Shown: positions 1-9,196 of the stretch, one piece after another
Layout of the letters: every line of letters begins with the position of its first letter
How positions within the stretch are numbered: position 1 is the first letter of the stretch
Source of the DNA: Pseudomonas sp. 8Z
GTDB lineage: Bacteria > Pseudomonadota > Gammaproteobacteria > Pseudomonadales > Pseudomonadaceae
Direction: 5' to 3'
Length of the DNA stretch: 64,000 nucleotides
NCBI RefSeq assembly: GCF_902506535.1
Contig: NZ_LR733826.1
Location: 341,079-405,078 of the forward strand
The notes under the pieces: generated by a model
The model's database searches: none
What the model was told of the DNA's origin: nothing
Seen by the model: only the letters and a program-made list of their open reading frames with translations
Program-made: the position numbers and the translations under genes

Positions 1-2
1 AG

Positions 3-3000
3 GGTAAGTACCTGATCTTGTTTATGGCGGATGATTTCATGAATCCGGGGCATGTGGCCCGGATTCTTCCCGCAATGGAGCGCGATGCCGGAATTGCTGT
101 TGGCTACAGCACTATCAGTTGGGTAAATGAACAGGGTGCACCTTTGGTCGGGCCTCGCCATCCTGGCCACCGTGAGGTCGACTATATCGGTGGGCGCAAC
201 GAGGTCGCGGATCTACTGGTGTACGACAACTACATCACGCCCTCTGCGGCGATCATACGGCGACAGGCATTCTTTGAAGCCGGGCAGCGTGACACCAGAA
301 TTCGCGGGGCCGGAGATTGGAACCTTATGGTTCAGTTGGCCGAGCGTTACCCCGACTTCATATTTACTAGCACGCCGGGCGTTAGTTACCGCGTGCACGG
401 TGCGCAGCACTCCAATGAATATTTCAGCTCATCTGCTCCGCTGGAAGGGCACCTGTGCATTCTTGAGGGGGTTTTCGAGCGAGGTGCTGAGACCCTCCTC
501 AAGGAGCGCGGACTGGAGGTGGCGGCGCATCTGCGGCGGCGCATGGAGCAACATCCGAGTGAGCGTGAGAGTGAACTGGGTATGCGGGCCAGAAAACTCT
601 GTGAACGCTTGAGCAGTCTTGTTCGAGAAAACGAATGTGCGCTGTTCTCCATCATCCTCACCACCTACAACCGCGCTGATCTGCTGCAGGACGCACTCGC
701 CAGCGTCGGCAGCCAGAGCTTGCGCGACTTCGAAGTCATCCTGATCAACGACAACGGCGGGCCGGTCGAGCATCTGCTTGCCGCCTACGACTTCCCTATC
801 ACCTACATCCGTCAGGGGCGCAACCAGGGTCTGTCGGCGGCGCGTAACGCCGGGCTGGCGCTGGCGCGCGGGCGCTACATCGTCTATCTCGACGACGACG
901 ACATCTACCTGCCGAACCATCTAGCGGTGCTGGCCGAGGCCTTCGAGCAGCATCCGGACAGCGTCATCTATACCGGCGTGGAATACGTCAACGAGAAGCT
1001 CGAAGACGGCCAGCGCATCGAGCTGGGCCGTGGCCAGCCGTTCAAGCATGAGGTGTTCGACCGCGACCGCCTGTTCGTGCAGAACTACATTCCGGTCAAT
1101 ACCTGGGCGCATCCGCGGCAAATGCTGGCGAGCGTTGGTGAGTTCGATACCAGCCTGGCGGCGTTCGAAGACTGGGACATGCTCCTGCGTTTGGCCACGC
1201 GCTACCCGTTCGTGCATGTGCCGACCGTTACCAGCGAAGTGCACACGCGAGCGCCGGGTGCCGGTGGCGATCATATGCTGGGGCGCGAGCGTAAGAACTT
1301 CCCGGCGCTGTACCGTGAACTGTATGAGCGCTACGCGGGCTCTGCCAGCGAGGGGCTGCAGCAGGGTCGGCAGAAGATGCTCGAAAGCCTCGGGGAACGT
1401 CCTCAAGGCGGGCTGACGCAATGGCTGGCCGAACGCCTGCCGACAGCCACCGAGAACCGTTTGATCGGCGAGTACCTGCAGGTGCACCAGGGCGGCCCCT
1501 CTATCGGCGTTGTAGTGCTCGATAGCGAAGGGCAGTCTGAAGCCTTGATGGTCACGCTCAAGAGTTTGCTGGGTGAGCGCTTTCTCTACGCCACGTTGCG
1601 TATTCTGGTTATCACGCCAGCCGACGTGCCGAGCACATCGGCTGCGGACAAGCTGCACTTCCTGGCAATGACCGATGAGCCTATGGCGGCGCAGATCAAT
1701 CGTGCCATCGAGGCGAGTGATTGCCAGTGGTTCATGCTGGCGCGCTCTGGTGATGAGTTCACCCAAAGCGGGTTGATGGTCGCGGCGTTAGAACTGGCTG
1801 GTAATCCAGATTGCCGCGCGGTTTACGGTGACCAGTTGCAGCGCTTGCCCGATGGCAGCCTGGGCGCCGCCTTCTTGCCGGGGTTCAACCTCGATTTGTT
1901 GCTCAGTTTTCCGCTGGTGATGGCGCGTTATTGGCTGTATCGCCGCGATCTCTTCATCAACGCTGGCGGTTTTGATGCCGAGTATCCCGATGCCTTCGAG
2001 TTCGAGTTGCTGACCCGGCTCATCGAGCAGGATGGGCTGGTGGGGCTGGGGCATATCGACGAGCCGCTGCTGATTACCGCTGCGCCGACGCTGCGCGATA
2101 ACGCCGACGAGCGCCGGGTGATCGAACGTCATTTGCGCAATCGTGGCTATCAAGCCCAGGTTTTGCCCGGTTTGCCTGCACGCTACCGCGTGCACTACGG
2201 TCATGCTGCCACGCCGCTGGTGTCGATCATCTTATCCACTGATGTTCCACTGCCTGAGCTGCAGCGTTGTATCGACAGCTTGTTGGAAAAAACTGCCTAC
2301 ACCCATTACGAACTGCTGCTGGTTGATACCGGTGCGCGTGCTGACGTCAGTGCCTGGTTGCGAGATGTGGCCGCGCTGGGCGATGACAAGGTGCGTGTGT
2401 TGGCAGCCAGTGGTTCGGTGGTGCAGAACCACGCAGCCGAGCAGGCGCGTGGTGAATACGTGCTGCTGCTCTCCGGGGCGGCGGCAATCGTCAATGCGGA
2501 TTGGTTGGACGAATTGCTCAACCATGCTCAGCGTCCGGAAGTAGGCGTGGTTGGCGGCAAGCTGCTTACACCTAACGGTCGCATTGCTCAGGCGGGTTTG
2601 GTGCTGGGGCTCAACGGCCCGGCTACACCTGCCTTCGCGGGCGAGCCGATGGAGGAGGCGGGTTATCTGCAGCGTCTGCAGGTCGATCAAAACTACAGCG
2701 CCGTGGGTGAGGCCTGCCTGATGGTACGTGCCGAATTGTTCCGTCAGCTCGGCGGACTGGATGCCAGCTTGGCCGCATTCCGTGACGTGGATCTGTGTCT
2801 GAAGGCGCGTGAGGCGGGTTACCTGACTGTTTGGGCGGCGCATGCGGTGGTTTTGCATGAGGCGCAGTCCCAGCCGGTGGAGGCTGCCGTGGAAGATCAG
2901 CTCTATGAGCGTTATCTGCCGCAATTGGCCAATGATCCGGCCTACAACCGCAACCTGGCACTCAGTGGTCGGGGGTTTGATCTGGAAAGTGACGTGTCAC

Positions 3001-4013
3001 TGACTTGGCGTCCGCTCAGTTGGCGGCCCCTGCCGGTGATACTGGCGCACCCGGCTGACCCGTGGGGGTGTGGGCACTATCGAGTGATTCAACCATTCTC
3101 GGCCATGAAATCCGAGGGGCTTGCCGACGGCATGATGTCCATGGGGTTGTTGCAGGTCACCGACCTTGCCCGCTTCGAGCCGGATGTGGTCGTGCTGCAG
3201 CGTCAGATTGGTGACGAGCGCTTGGAGGCCATGCGCCGTATCCGCAAGTTCTCGCGCGCGTTTACCGTTTATGAGCTCGACGACTATCTGCCCAACCTGC
3301 CGTTGAAAAGCGTGCACCGTTCGCAGATGCCTAAGGACATCCTCAAGTCCCTGCGTCGTGGGTTGGATTTCGTCGATCGTTTCGTCGTCTCTACCGAGCC
3401 GCTGGCTGAGGCGTTTGCCGGATTGCATGGTGACATCCGGGTGATTCAGAACCGCCTGCCAGTGAACTGGTGGCAGGGGCTGGAAAGCCAGCGTCAGCGT
3501 GGCAGCAAGCCTCGTGTCGGCTGGGCTGGTGGCATTAGCCACACGGGTGACCTGGATCTGATCGTCGATGTCGTGCGCGAGCTGGCGAACGAGGTCGAGT
3601 GGGTCTTTATGGGCATGTGCCCGGATGTGCTCAGGCCTTACGTTCATGAATTCCACGGCGGGGTCGATATTGAATCGTATCCGGCTGCGTTGGCGAAACT
3701 GGACCTGGACTTGGCGCTGGCGCCGGTTGAGCAGAATTTGTTCAACGAGTGCAAGAGCAACCTGCGCTTGCTTGAATACGGTGCTTGCGGCTTCCCGGTG
3801 GTGTGCAGTGATCTGGTGTGCTATCGCGGTGATCTGCCGGTGACGCGAGTGAAGAACCGCTTCCGTGACTGGGTCGATGCCATCCGCATGCACATTAATG
3901 ATCTCGATGCTTGTGCCGCAGCGGGTGATCGTCTGCGCGAGGCGGTGTACCGCGACTGGATGCTCGACGGCGAAAATCTCGCGCGCTGGCGCAGCGCCTG
4001 GATGCCGGATTGA
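3..4013 (+). CDS. Multidomain glycosyltransferase, 5'-truncated by window edge; probable flagellin glycosyltransferase
   Basis: The frame is already open at the first bases, so the true start lies upstream; at least 1336 codons remain. Counting from the TTG at 18, the visible modules are: the tail of a GT2 domain (residues about 1-200), a complete GT2 domain (about 210-470, with SIILTTYNR and a YLDDDDIY acidic motif near 292), two more diverged GT2-like domains (about 495-730 and 734-980; the last begins LVSIILS), and a GT4-like C-terminal half (about 1000-1320, with GWAGGISHTGDL near 1168 and LLEYGACGFPVVCSD). It ends just before a strong hairpin and fliC. Large GT2/GT4 fusions beside fliC in Pseudomonas usually glycosylate flagellin; that role is inferred from position. 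Another surface glycan is possible. The first 640 bases look lower in GC than the rest. Confidence 0.85.
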   Translation, partial: GKYLILFMADDFMNPGHVARILPAMERDAGIAVGYSTISWVNEQGAPLVGPRHPGHREVDYIGGRNEVADLLVYDNYITPSAAIIRRQAFFEAGQRDTRIRGAGDWNLMVQLAERYPDFIFTSTPGVSYRVHGAQHSNEYFSSSAPLEGHLCILEGVFERGAETLLKERGLEVAAHLRRRMEQHPSERESELGMRARKLCERLSSLVRENECALFSIILTTYNRADLLQDALASVGSQSLRDFEVILINDNGGPVEHLLAAYDFPITYIRQGRNQGLSAARNAGLALARGRYIVYLDDDDIYLPNHLAVLAEAFEQHPDSVIYTGVEYVNEKLEDGQRIELGRGQPFKHEVFDRDRLFVQNYIPVNTWAHPRQMLASVGEFDTSLAAFEDWDMLLRLATRYPFVHVPTVTSEVHTRAPGAGGDHMLGRERKNFPALYRELYERYAGSASEGLQQGRQKMLESLGERPQGGLTQWLAERLPTATENRLIGEYLQVHQGGPSIGVVVLDSEGQSEALMVTLKSLLGERFLYATLRILVITPADVPSTSAADKLHFLAMTDEPMAAQINRAIEASDCQWFMLARSGDEFTQSGLMVAALELAGNPDCRAVYGDQLQRLPDGSLGAAFLPGFNLDLLLSFPLVMARYWLYRRDLFINAGGFDAEYPDAFEFELLTRLIEQDGLVGLGHIDEPLLITAAPTLRDNADERRVIERHLRNRGYQAQVLPGLPARYRVHYGHAATPLVSIILSTDVPLPELQRCIDSLLEKTAYTHYELLLVDTGARADVSAWLRDVAALGDDKVRVLAASGSVVQNHAAEQARGEYVLLLSGAAAIVNADWLDELLNHAQRPEVGVVGGKLLTPNGRIAQAGLVLGLNGPATPAFAGEPMEEAGYLQRLQVDQNYSAVGEACLMVRAELFRQLGGLDASLAAFRDVDLCLKAREAGYLTVWAAHAVVLHEAQSQPVEAAVEDQLYERYLPQLANDPAYNRNLALSGRGFDLESDVSLTWRPLSWRPLPVILAHPADPWGCGHYRVIQPFSAMKSEGLADGMMSMGLLQVTDLARFEPDVVVLQRQIGDERLEAMRRIRKFSRAFTVYELDDYLPNLPLKSVHRSQMPKDILKSLRRGLDFVDRFVVSTEPLAEAFAGLHGDIRVIQNRLPVNWWQGLESQRQRGSKPRVGWAGGISHTGDLDLIVDVVRELANEVEWVFMGMCPDVLRPYVHEFHGGVDIESYPAALAKLDLDLALAPVEQNLFNECKSNLRLLEYGACGFPVVCSDLVCYRGDLPVTRVKNRFRDWVDAIRMHINDLDACAAAGDRLREAVYRDWMLDGENLARWRSAWMPD

Positions 4014-4020
4014 GGCTGTA

Positions 4021-4057
4021 AATCCCGTCGGGTCAATACGATTGACCCGACGGGATT
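4021..4057 (+). terminator. Perfect 17-bp inverted repeat after the glycosyltransferase
   Basis: The arm aatcccgtcgggtcaat (4021-4037) is followed by a 3-base loop (acg) and its exact reverse complement (4041-4057). It starts 7 bases after the glycosyltransferase stop and ends about 80 bases before the fliC promoter. No clean T run follows, so it may act as a transcript-end stabilising hairpin as much as a rho-independent terminator. It insulates fliC from upstream transcription. Confidence 0.7.
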
Positions 4058-4137
4058 CAGACGAAAATCTGTCTTGCACCGTTTTTCCGCGTTAAGTGAT
4101 TGTCTGTAAAGAATAAAAAAAAGCTTTAAAAAGCCTC

Positions 4138-4164
4138 TAAAGCTCCTGGGGGAGGCGCCGATAA
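4138..4164 (+). promoter_or_regulatory. Sigma-28 (FliA) promoter of fliC
   Basis: TAAAGCTC (4138-4145), 11 bases, then GCCGATAA (4157-4164). The -10 matches the FliA consensus in all eight positions and the -35 and spacing also fit. The ATG of fliC is about 95 bases downstream, leaving a long untranslated leader with a GGAGG Shine-Dalgarno sequence at 4248-4252. Confidence 0.92.
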
Positions 4165-4259
4165 AGAGATCGAATGCGAACTATCTGGGCGTCTGAGCAA
4201 GCAGGCCCGAGCTCGCAGGCTCAGACAAACGGTACTCAAGGTCATCTGGAGGCAATACC

Positions 4260-5744
4260 ATGGCCCTTACAGTCAACACTAACGTTGCGTCCCTCAACAC
4301 TCAGCGTAACCTGAACTCCTCGTCCAAAGGCCTGGATACTTCCCTCCAGCGTCTGTCCACCGGTTATCGCATCAACAGCGCCAAAGACGACGCTGCTGGT
4401 CTGCAGATCTCCAACCGCCTGACCAGCCAGATCAATGGCCTGGGCGTTGCTACTCGTAACGCCAACGACGGTATCTCTCTGTCGCAGACCGCTGAAGGTG
4501 CTCTGCAGCAGTCCACCGGTATTCTGCAGCGTATGCGTGACCTGGCCCTGCAATCGGCCAACGGCTCCAACGGCGCCACTGAACGTGCGGCACTGCAAGG
4601 TGAAGTGTCTCAGTTGCAACAGGAGCTGGATCGTATCGCTGACACCACCAGCTTCGGTGGCCGCAAGATCCTCGACGGCAGCTTTGGTTCGCAGAGCTTC
4701 CAGGTCGGTGCCAACGCCTATGAAACCATCAGCGTTTCCATCGGCTCGGCGGCCACTGATCGTATCGGTATCAACCGTGTTACCACTTCCGGTGGTGCTG
4801 CTCAGGCCACTGCTTCGGGCGCAGCTTTCAGCGCGACTTCTGGTAGTGCTTACGGCGACGCCTCGTTCAATATCAACTCCAAACTCTCTGATGGTGATGT
4901 CGCGATCGCCGGTACTGCAAGTGGTTCGGCCAGCGAAGTGGCACGTGCTATCAACGCCAAGAGTGATGAAACCGGTGTGACTGCTAACGCCCGTACCGTA
5001 GCTACCCTCGGTGGCATCACCGCCTCGGGTACTGTTTCGTTCAACCTGTCGGGCCTTACCAGCAAGTCGACGGCGAGTGACGCGGCCACCGTTTCTGCGG
5101 TGGTTAGCGACACCAGCGACCTGTCTTCGCTGGCCGATGCGATCAACCGTGAAACCGGTAAAACTGGTATCTCGGCAGTCTCCAAAGGCAATACCATCGA
5201 GTTGACCAGCTCTCGTGGTGATGCAATCAGCATCAGTAACTACGCAGGCTCGGGTGGCGCGACTCTGCAGGCCAATAGCTTTGACGGCACCAGCACTGTC
5301 GGTGCTGCTGCAACGATCGCCGTAGGCGGCGGTGCTCGCGCCGATGGCCAAGTGCAGTTGGAGGCGGCTGACGCCTTCCAGGTCAACGGCATGAGCGGTG
5401 GTCTGGGTAGTGATACCTTCAGCGAGCTGGATGCGGTTAACACCATCGACATCAGCACCTCAGCCGGGGCGCAGGATGCACTGGGTATCATCAACGGCGC
5501 GATCTCCAACATCGACAGCCAGCGTGCCCAGCTCGGTGCGGTGCAGAACCGCTTCGAGAACACCATCTCGAACCTGCAGAACATCTCGGAAAACTCCTCG
5601 GCCGCCCGTCAGCGTATCCGTGACACTGACTTCGCTGCCGAAACTTCGGAGCTGACCAAGAACCAGATCCTGCAGCAGGCCGGCACCGCAATCTTGGCCC
5701 AGGCCAACCAGTTGCCGCAGGCCGTGCTCAGTCTGCTGGGTTAA
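4260..5744 (+). CDS. fliC: Flagellin (filament subunit)
   Basis: 494 residues. The N-terminus begins [18 protein letters not shown] and the C-terminus ends in an [20 protein letters not shown] helix; these are the conserved D0/D1 coiled-coil halves that polymerise into the filament. The middle (roughly residues 170-400) is rich in Ser, Thr, Ala and Gly and is the surface-exposed variable D2/D3 region. The protein is exported through the flagellar type III apparatus and is probably chaperoned by the FliS proteins encoded just downstream. The start has a good GGAGG site 7 bases upstream. Transcription is from the FliA promoter at 4138. The adjacent glycosyltransferase suggests the filament is glycosylated on the variable region (inference). 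Confidence 0.97.
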   Translation: MALTVNTNVASLNTQRNLNSSSKGLDTSLQRLSTGYRINSAKDDAAGLQISNRLTSQINGLGVATRNANDGISLSQTAEGALQQSTGILQRMRDLALQSANGSNGATERAALQGEVSQLQQELDRIADTTSFGGRKILDGSFGSQSFQVGANAYETISVSIGSAATDRIGINRVTTSGGAAQATASGAAFSATSGSAYGDASFNINSKLSDGDVAIAGTASGSASEVARAINAKSDETGVTANARTVATLGGITASGTVSFNLSGLTSKSTASDAATVSAVVSDTSDLSSLADAINRETGKTGISAVSKGNTIELTSSRGDAISISNYAGSGGATLQANSFDGTSTVGAAATIAVGGGARADGQVQLEAADAFQVNGMSGGLGSDTFSELDAVNTIDISTSAGAQDALGIINGAISNIDSQRAQLGAVQNRFENTISNLQNISENSSAARQRIRDTDFAAETSELTKNQILQQAGTAILAQANQLPQAVLSLLG

Positions 5745-5762
5745 GGTAGAAGGCGCTAGACT

Positions 5763-5793
5763 ACGGGGGGAAGGGCACAGCTCTTCTCCCCGT
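5763..5793 (+). terminator. Hairpin after fliC
   Basis: A 14-bp stem with two G-U pairs (5763-5776 against 5780-5793) around a 3-base loop, 18 bases after the fliC stop. It lacks a strong T tract. It probably ends or stabilises the abundant fliC transcript and sets the lower level of flaG. Confidence 0.65.
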
Positions 5794-5816
5794 TACCTCA
5801 TTCTGAGGATTAATTT

Positions 5817-6215
5817 ATGGACGTCAGCTCGATAAAACCCCCGATCAACCCCACCGCTTCGCGCGACGTGGCATCCTCGGCTCCAGCCGTGACCGATTCC
5901 CAGCACAAGCAAGGGGTGCCTGGCGTTACGCCCGCTCAATCCACCGAAGAGCAAGGCAGCTCACTCGTCGCTCAGCCCACCGAGGAGGTGAGCCGCGACA
6001 AGGTAGAAGAGGCGGTGGCGACTATTCAGGAATTTGTTCAGACAGTGCGGCGCAGTATCAACTTTGCGGTTGACGATGGTTCTGGACGCGTTGTGGTCAA
6101 GGTGACCGATGCCGGCTCTGGCGACGTTATCCGACAAATTCCTTCGGAAGAAGCGCTCAAACTGGCAGAAAATCTGACAGAGGTGCGCAGCTTGTTGTTC
6201 AAAGCCGAGGCTTGA
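5817..6215 (+). CDS. flaG: FlaG family protein
   Basis: 132 residues. The N-terminal half is polar and probably disordered. The C-terminal half carries the FlaG core: a helix around VEEAVATIQEFVQTVRR, then a strand with NFAVDDGSGRVVVKV, then VIRQIPSEEALKLAENL. FlaG homologues sit between fliC and fliD in Pseudomonas and affect filament length and flagellin export; the exact mechanism is not settled. A GAGGATTAATTT stretch precedes the ATG. The length is normal for the family. Confidence 0.9.
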   Translation: MDVSSIKPPINPTASRDVASSAPAVTDSQHKQGVPGVTPAQSTEEQGSSLVAQPTEEVSRDKVEEAVATIQEFVQTVRRSINFAVDDGSGRVVVKVTDAGSGDVIRQIPSEEALKLAENLTEVRSLLFKAEA

Positions 6216-6225
6216 GAGGTAAACC

Positions 6226-6243
6226 TTGGCACGGGTTTTGACT
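6226..6243 (+). promoter_or_regulatory. Possible RpoN (-24/-12) element upstream of fliD
   Basis: TTGGCACGGGTTTTGAC matches the -24 half perfectly (TGGCACG), but the -12 half reads TTGA where TTGC is expected. The ATG of fliD is about 53 bases downstream. The fliD transcription unit is FleQ/RpoN-dependent in P. aeruginosa, which favours the call; the -12 mismatch weakens it. Confidence 0.5.
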
Positions 6244-6295
6244 GACACTTGTTCATTGAGCGAGTGAAGTCGAATTTTTGACGAGGTAACGCGAC

Positions 6296-7753
6296 ATGGC
6301 AGGTATCACAGGGATCAACTCGGGGCTCAATATTGACGACATCGTCAAAACATTGGTCAATGCGGAAAGTTCGCCCAAGACCAATCAACTCGATAACCTC
6401 GAGAAAGAAACCACGACGCGTATTTCGGCTATCGGTAACCTGACCGGCGCGTTGAATACCTTCAAGACGGCTGTTGACTCGCTGAACAAGACCTCCTTAT
6501 TCGAGTCACGTACGGCCAGCACTTCCAGCAGCAGCGTGCTGAAAGCCACTGCAGGTGCCACCGCGTCGGCCGGCAGTTACAACGTGCAAGTTCAGCAATT
6601 GGCTACCAGCAGTAAGGTGGCTTTGCAGTCTGTCTCCGGCGGCTCTGCTGCAACTTTCAATAGCGGTACGCTTGAGATTTCCAGCGGTACAACCAGCATC
6701 AGTGTCGACGTGACGGCGGCCAATAACACCCTGGCCGGTATGCGTGATGCCATCAATGAGGCGGGCAAGGACAGCGGTATCAGCGCGACCATCATCACCG
6801 ATGACTCCGGTTCTCGGCTGGTGCTTAGCTCCACCAAAACGGGTGCGGGCAATGATATCAATGTGGCTGTCACTGAAGATGGGGTCACGACTGGTAATAA
6901 TCAGTTGACCTCTCAGGCGTTTGCTCCGACTGCAGATCCTGATAACGCTGATGCGTTCCTCAAGCCAAGTTCCGCTACTGGTGCCGGGGGCGTGATTTCT
7001 CAGGCTCAGTCGGCGAAGCTGACCATCGATGGTCTGCAGTTGGTGCGTAGCTCCAATCGAATCGACGATGCGTTGGAGGGGGTGACTCTCGATCTGGCTT
7101 CGGCGCAGAGCTCTAGCGATCTCGCAGATGGCAAAACCATCAGCTTGACCGTTGGCGTGGATCGCGCGGGTGTTAAAAGCAATCTGCAGAAATTTGTCGA
7201 TGCCTACAACGCATTGATCACAACAACGACCCAGCTCACGGCTTATGTGCCAGTAGATGGTTCTGCGCCGGTAACCGGCCCGTTGTTTGGTGATACATCG
7301 GTGCGCAGCTTGCTTTCAGGCATGCGTAACGAACTGGTGAGCTCGCCTGGGCAAGAGGGTATTCAGGCTCTGGCGCAGTTAGGCATTACGACTGGCAAAG
7401 ACGGTAAGTTGTCCCTGGATGACACCAAGCTGACTGCAGCTCTGGATGAGAATTTTGAGCAGGTAGGCGCTTATCTCGCCGGCGATAATGGCCTGATGGG
7501 GCGTCTGTCGAGTTTCACCAGCAACTATGTTTCCGATAACGGCGTGTTGAAGCAGCGCAATGATGCCTTGCAAGCTACCAAGAAGGACGTGGACAAGCAG
7601 CGCGAGGCGCTGACTAAGCGCGTTGAGAGCCTGCAGACCCGCCTTTACTCCCAGTACAACGCAATGGATTCGCTGGTTGGGCAGCTCAAACGAACCAGCG
7701 ATAGCCTCAGTGGCATGCTCGCTAACCTGCCCGGCTTCGTGAGGAATGAATAA
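6296..7753 (+). CDS. fliD: Flagellar filament cap / hook-associated protein 2
   Basis: 485 residues. The N-terminus reads [19 protein letters not shown], typical of the FliD N-terminal coiled-coil region. The middle is Ser/Thr-rich like flagellin, and the C-terminal third (about residues 300-480) holds the second conserved FliD domain with a long amphipathic helix near [19 protein letters not shown]. FliD caps the growing filament and folds incoming flagellin; in Pseudomonas it also acts as a mucin adhesin. The size is close to the usual 470-490. The gene lies 11 bases before the first fliS, consistent with co-transcription. Confidence 0.95.
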   Translation: MAGITGINSGLNIDDIVKTLVNAESSPKTNQLDNLEKETTTRISAIGNLTGALNTFKTAVDSLNKTSLFESRTASTSSSSVLKATAGATASAGSYNVQVQQLATSSKVALQSVSGGSAATFNSGTLEISSGTTSISVDVTAANNTLAGMRDAINEAGKDSGISATIITDDSGSRLVLSSTKTGAGNDINVAVTEDGVTTGNNQLTSQAFAPTADPDNADAFLKPSSATGAGGVISQAQSAKLTIDGLQLVRSSNRIDDALEGVTLDLASAQSSSDLADGKTISLTVGVDRAGVKSNLQKFVDAYNALITTTTQLTAYVPVDGSAPVTGPLFGDTSVRSLLSGMRNELVSSPGQEGIQALAQLGITTGKDGKLSLDDTKLTAALDENFEQVGAYLAGDNGLMGRLSSFTSNYVSDNGVLKQRNDALQATKKDVDKQREALTKRVESLQTRLYSQYNAMDSLVGQLKRTSDSLSGMLANLPGFVRNE

Positions 7754-7764
7754 GGATACCTGGT

Positions 7765-8157
7765 ATGAGTAAGAAGCCCATCGATACCTACAAGCAGGTC
7801 AAAACCAGTCAGGATGTATCGCCCTATCGTACCGTGCAGCTTCTGCTCGAAGGGGCATTACAGCGCTTGATGCTGGCACGTCAGGCCCAGGCTGAAGGCG
7901 ACACGCAAATTCGCGGTATGGCAGTTGGTAGCACTATCACCATTCTGGGCGTGCTGCAGGCTGCGTTGGATAAAGAGCTCGGTGGTGAAATCGCTGAGAA
8001 TCTCGACTCGCTCTACGACTACATGACCCGCCGTTTGGCTGGCGTTGCGCTGGACGACACTCCACGCACGCTCGATGAAGTACAGGCCTTGCTGGGCGAT
8101 ATCAAAGACGCCTGGGATGCCATCGGCCCCGAAGTTGAGCCTGCACCTGCTGTTTGA
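7765..8157 (+). CDS. fliS: Flagellin export chaperone FliS (first copy)
   Basis: 130 residues of all-helical FliS type: [25 protein letters not shown] near the start, then an internal helix pair ending [12 protein letters not shown]. FliS binds the C-terminal D0 helix of flagellin and keeps it unpolymerised until export. An AAGGATA site precedes the ATG and fliD ends 11 bases upstream. A second, clearly related gene follows 75 bases later. The C-terminus of this copy ends in an acidic tail absent from the other. Which copy is the main flagellin chaperone cannot be told from sequence alone. Confidence 0.92.
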   Translation: MSKKPIDTYKQVKTSQDVSPYRTVQLLLEGALQRLMLARQAQAEGDTQIRGMAVGSTITILGVLQAALDKELGGEIAENLDSLYDYMTRRLAGVALDDTPRTLDEVQALLGDIKDAWDAIGPEVEPAPAV

Positions 8158-8232
8158 GCAAAATCGCTAAAGATTGGCAGAGGCTCGCCGATAGCCTGGA
8201 TATCCCAGTTCATCGGTAGAGCGAGAGCGATT

Positions 8233-8613
8233 ATGAATGCTATGGCGGCCCTCAAGCAGTACCAGACCGTCAACACCCAAGCCAAAGTGGTTGATGCCAG
8301 CCCTCACCGTCTGATTCAGATGTTGATGGAGGGTGGGCTGGCTCGTATCGCTCAGGCGCGGGGGGCGATGGAACGTGACCAAACTGCTCTTAAAGGCGAG
8401 TTGCTTGGCAAAAGTGTTGCGATTATCGCTGGCTTGCGTGAGAGTCTTGATCACCAGCAAGGTGGCGAGGTGGCTGCCAACCTCGACAAGTTGTATGAAT
8501 ACATGATCAATCGTCTGACTGAGGCGAATGTCAGCAATGAACCAGCCTTGCTCGAAGAGGTTTCGGGTTTGCTGCTCAACGTCAAGTTAGGCTGGGATGC
8601 CATCGCTCAATAA
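8233..8613 (+). CDS. fliS: Flagellin export chaperone FliS (second copy)
   Basis: 126 residues. It is recognisably paralogous to the preceding gene: YQTVNTQAKVVDASPHRLIQMLMEG is the FliS N-terminal signature, and LDKLYEYMINRL mirrors [12 protein letters not shown] of the first copy. This copy looks closer to the canonical single FliS of other bacteria, because the first carries [10 protein letters not shown] instead of PHRLIQMLMEG. The duplicates may split work between flagellin and other late substrates, or be redundant. Its stop is 25 bases before the FliT-like gene, and all three probably form one unit with fliD. Confidence 0.92.
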   Translation: MNAMAALKQYQTVNTQAKVVDASPHRLIQMLMEGGLARIAQARGAMERDQTALKGELLGKSVAIIAGLRESLDHQQGGEVAANLDKLYEYMINRLTEANVSNEPALLEEVSGLLLNVKLGWDAIAQ

Positions 8614-8638
8614 AGCGTGGTGTCGGAGGAGAAATGCA

Positions 8639-8935
8639 ATGAATTCATCCGTCCAGCGTTTGGAAGCGACAGGTGTAGCGCTGCGAGATGCGTTAACCAA
8701 GCAGGACTGGGCTGCCATTGGCGAATTGGATTTGCAGTGCCGGATGGCGGTGGATGCGGCAATGGCTGACGGCATCCAAGATGAAGAGTTGTTGCGTAAC
8801 AGCATGCAGCAACTGCTTAGCCTTTACCGAGAGCTGGTCACTGTTTGCCAGACTGAGCAGCAACGTCTGGCCAATGAGTTGGTGCAATTGAATCATTCCC
8901 ATCAAGGCGCTAAGGTCTATCAATTGTTTGGTTGA
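8639..8935 (+). CDS. FliT-like small flagellar chaperone (fleP position)
   Basis: 98 residues. The start at ATG 8639 is fixed by GGAGGA at 8625-8630; the longer frame from 8597 overlaps the preceding gene and has no such site. The protein is predicted all-helical and polar, with a long C-terminal helix (LLRNSMQQLLSLYRELV), consistent with FliT-type chaperones that bind FliD. It occupies the place of fleP in P. aeruginosa, reported there to influence type IV pilus length, so both names appear for relatives. Family membership rests on size, helicity and position rather than a diagnostic motif. Confidence 0.75.
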   Translation: MNSSVQRLEATGVALRDALTKQDWAAIGELDLQCRMAVDAAMADGIQDEELLRNSMQQLLSLYRELVTVCQTEQQRLANELVQLNHSHQGAKVYQLFG

Positions 8936-8950
8936 TAGCTGCGTCGACAT

Positions 8951-8981
8951 AAGGGCTTGCCGAGAGGCGAGCCCTTCTTCG
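8951..8981 (+). terminator. Terminator after the fliD-fliS-fliS-fliT unit
   Basis: The stem AAGGGCTTGCC (8951-8961) pairs with GGCGAGCCCTT (8966-8976) across a GAGA loop with one G-U pair. It begins 16 bases after the stop and is followed by a T-rich stretch. It separates the filament unit from fleQ. Confidence 0.8.
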
Positions 8982-9092
8982 TTACAGTGTTTCTGCAGTG
9001 ATGTGCGGCTTTTCATCGAATTCTCCTTCCCGATAATTCAAACAACTGCTTAGCTATTGTTTGCATGCGGGCAAAAAAAGCACGCCATAAAA

Positions 9093-9121
9093 TTGACTGC
9101 GGACAAAATATTGACTTTACT
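9093..9121 (+). promoter_or_regulatory. Sigma-70-like promoter of fleQ
   Basis: TTGACT (9093-9098), 17 bases, TTTACT (9116-9121). A second TTGACT at 9111-9116 repeats the first after 18 bases. The ATG of fleQ is 76 bases further on. No GG-N10-GC element was seen here, as expected for the master regulator at the top of the cascade. Confidence 0.6.
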
Positions 9122-9196
9122 AGTGGCCAGTTGCCGGTTATCGCCGAGTCCATGGCGTGCCATTCCTTTTCACTCCTTGGGTCAGACATACACAAG

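Noticed and set aside
4242..5351. 369-codon open frame antisense to fliC
   Set aside because: It mirrors the codon pattern of fliC (low-complexity Ser/Thr-rich translation) and has no ribosome site or homologue; the plus strand is certain.
9065..9196. 44-residue N-terminal extension of FleQ
   Set aside because: It would start upstream of the fleQ promoter, and FleQ homologues begin at MWRETK.
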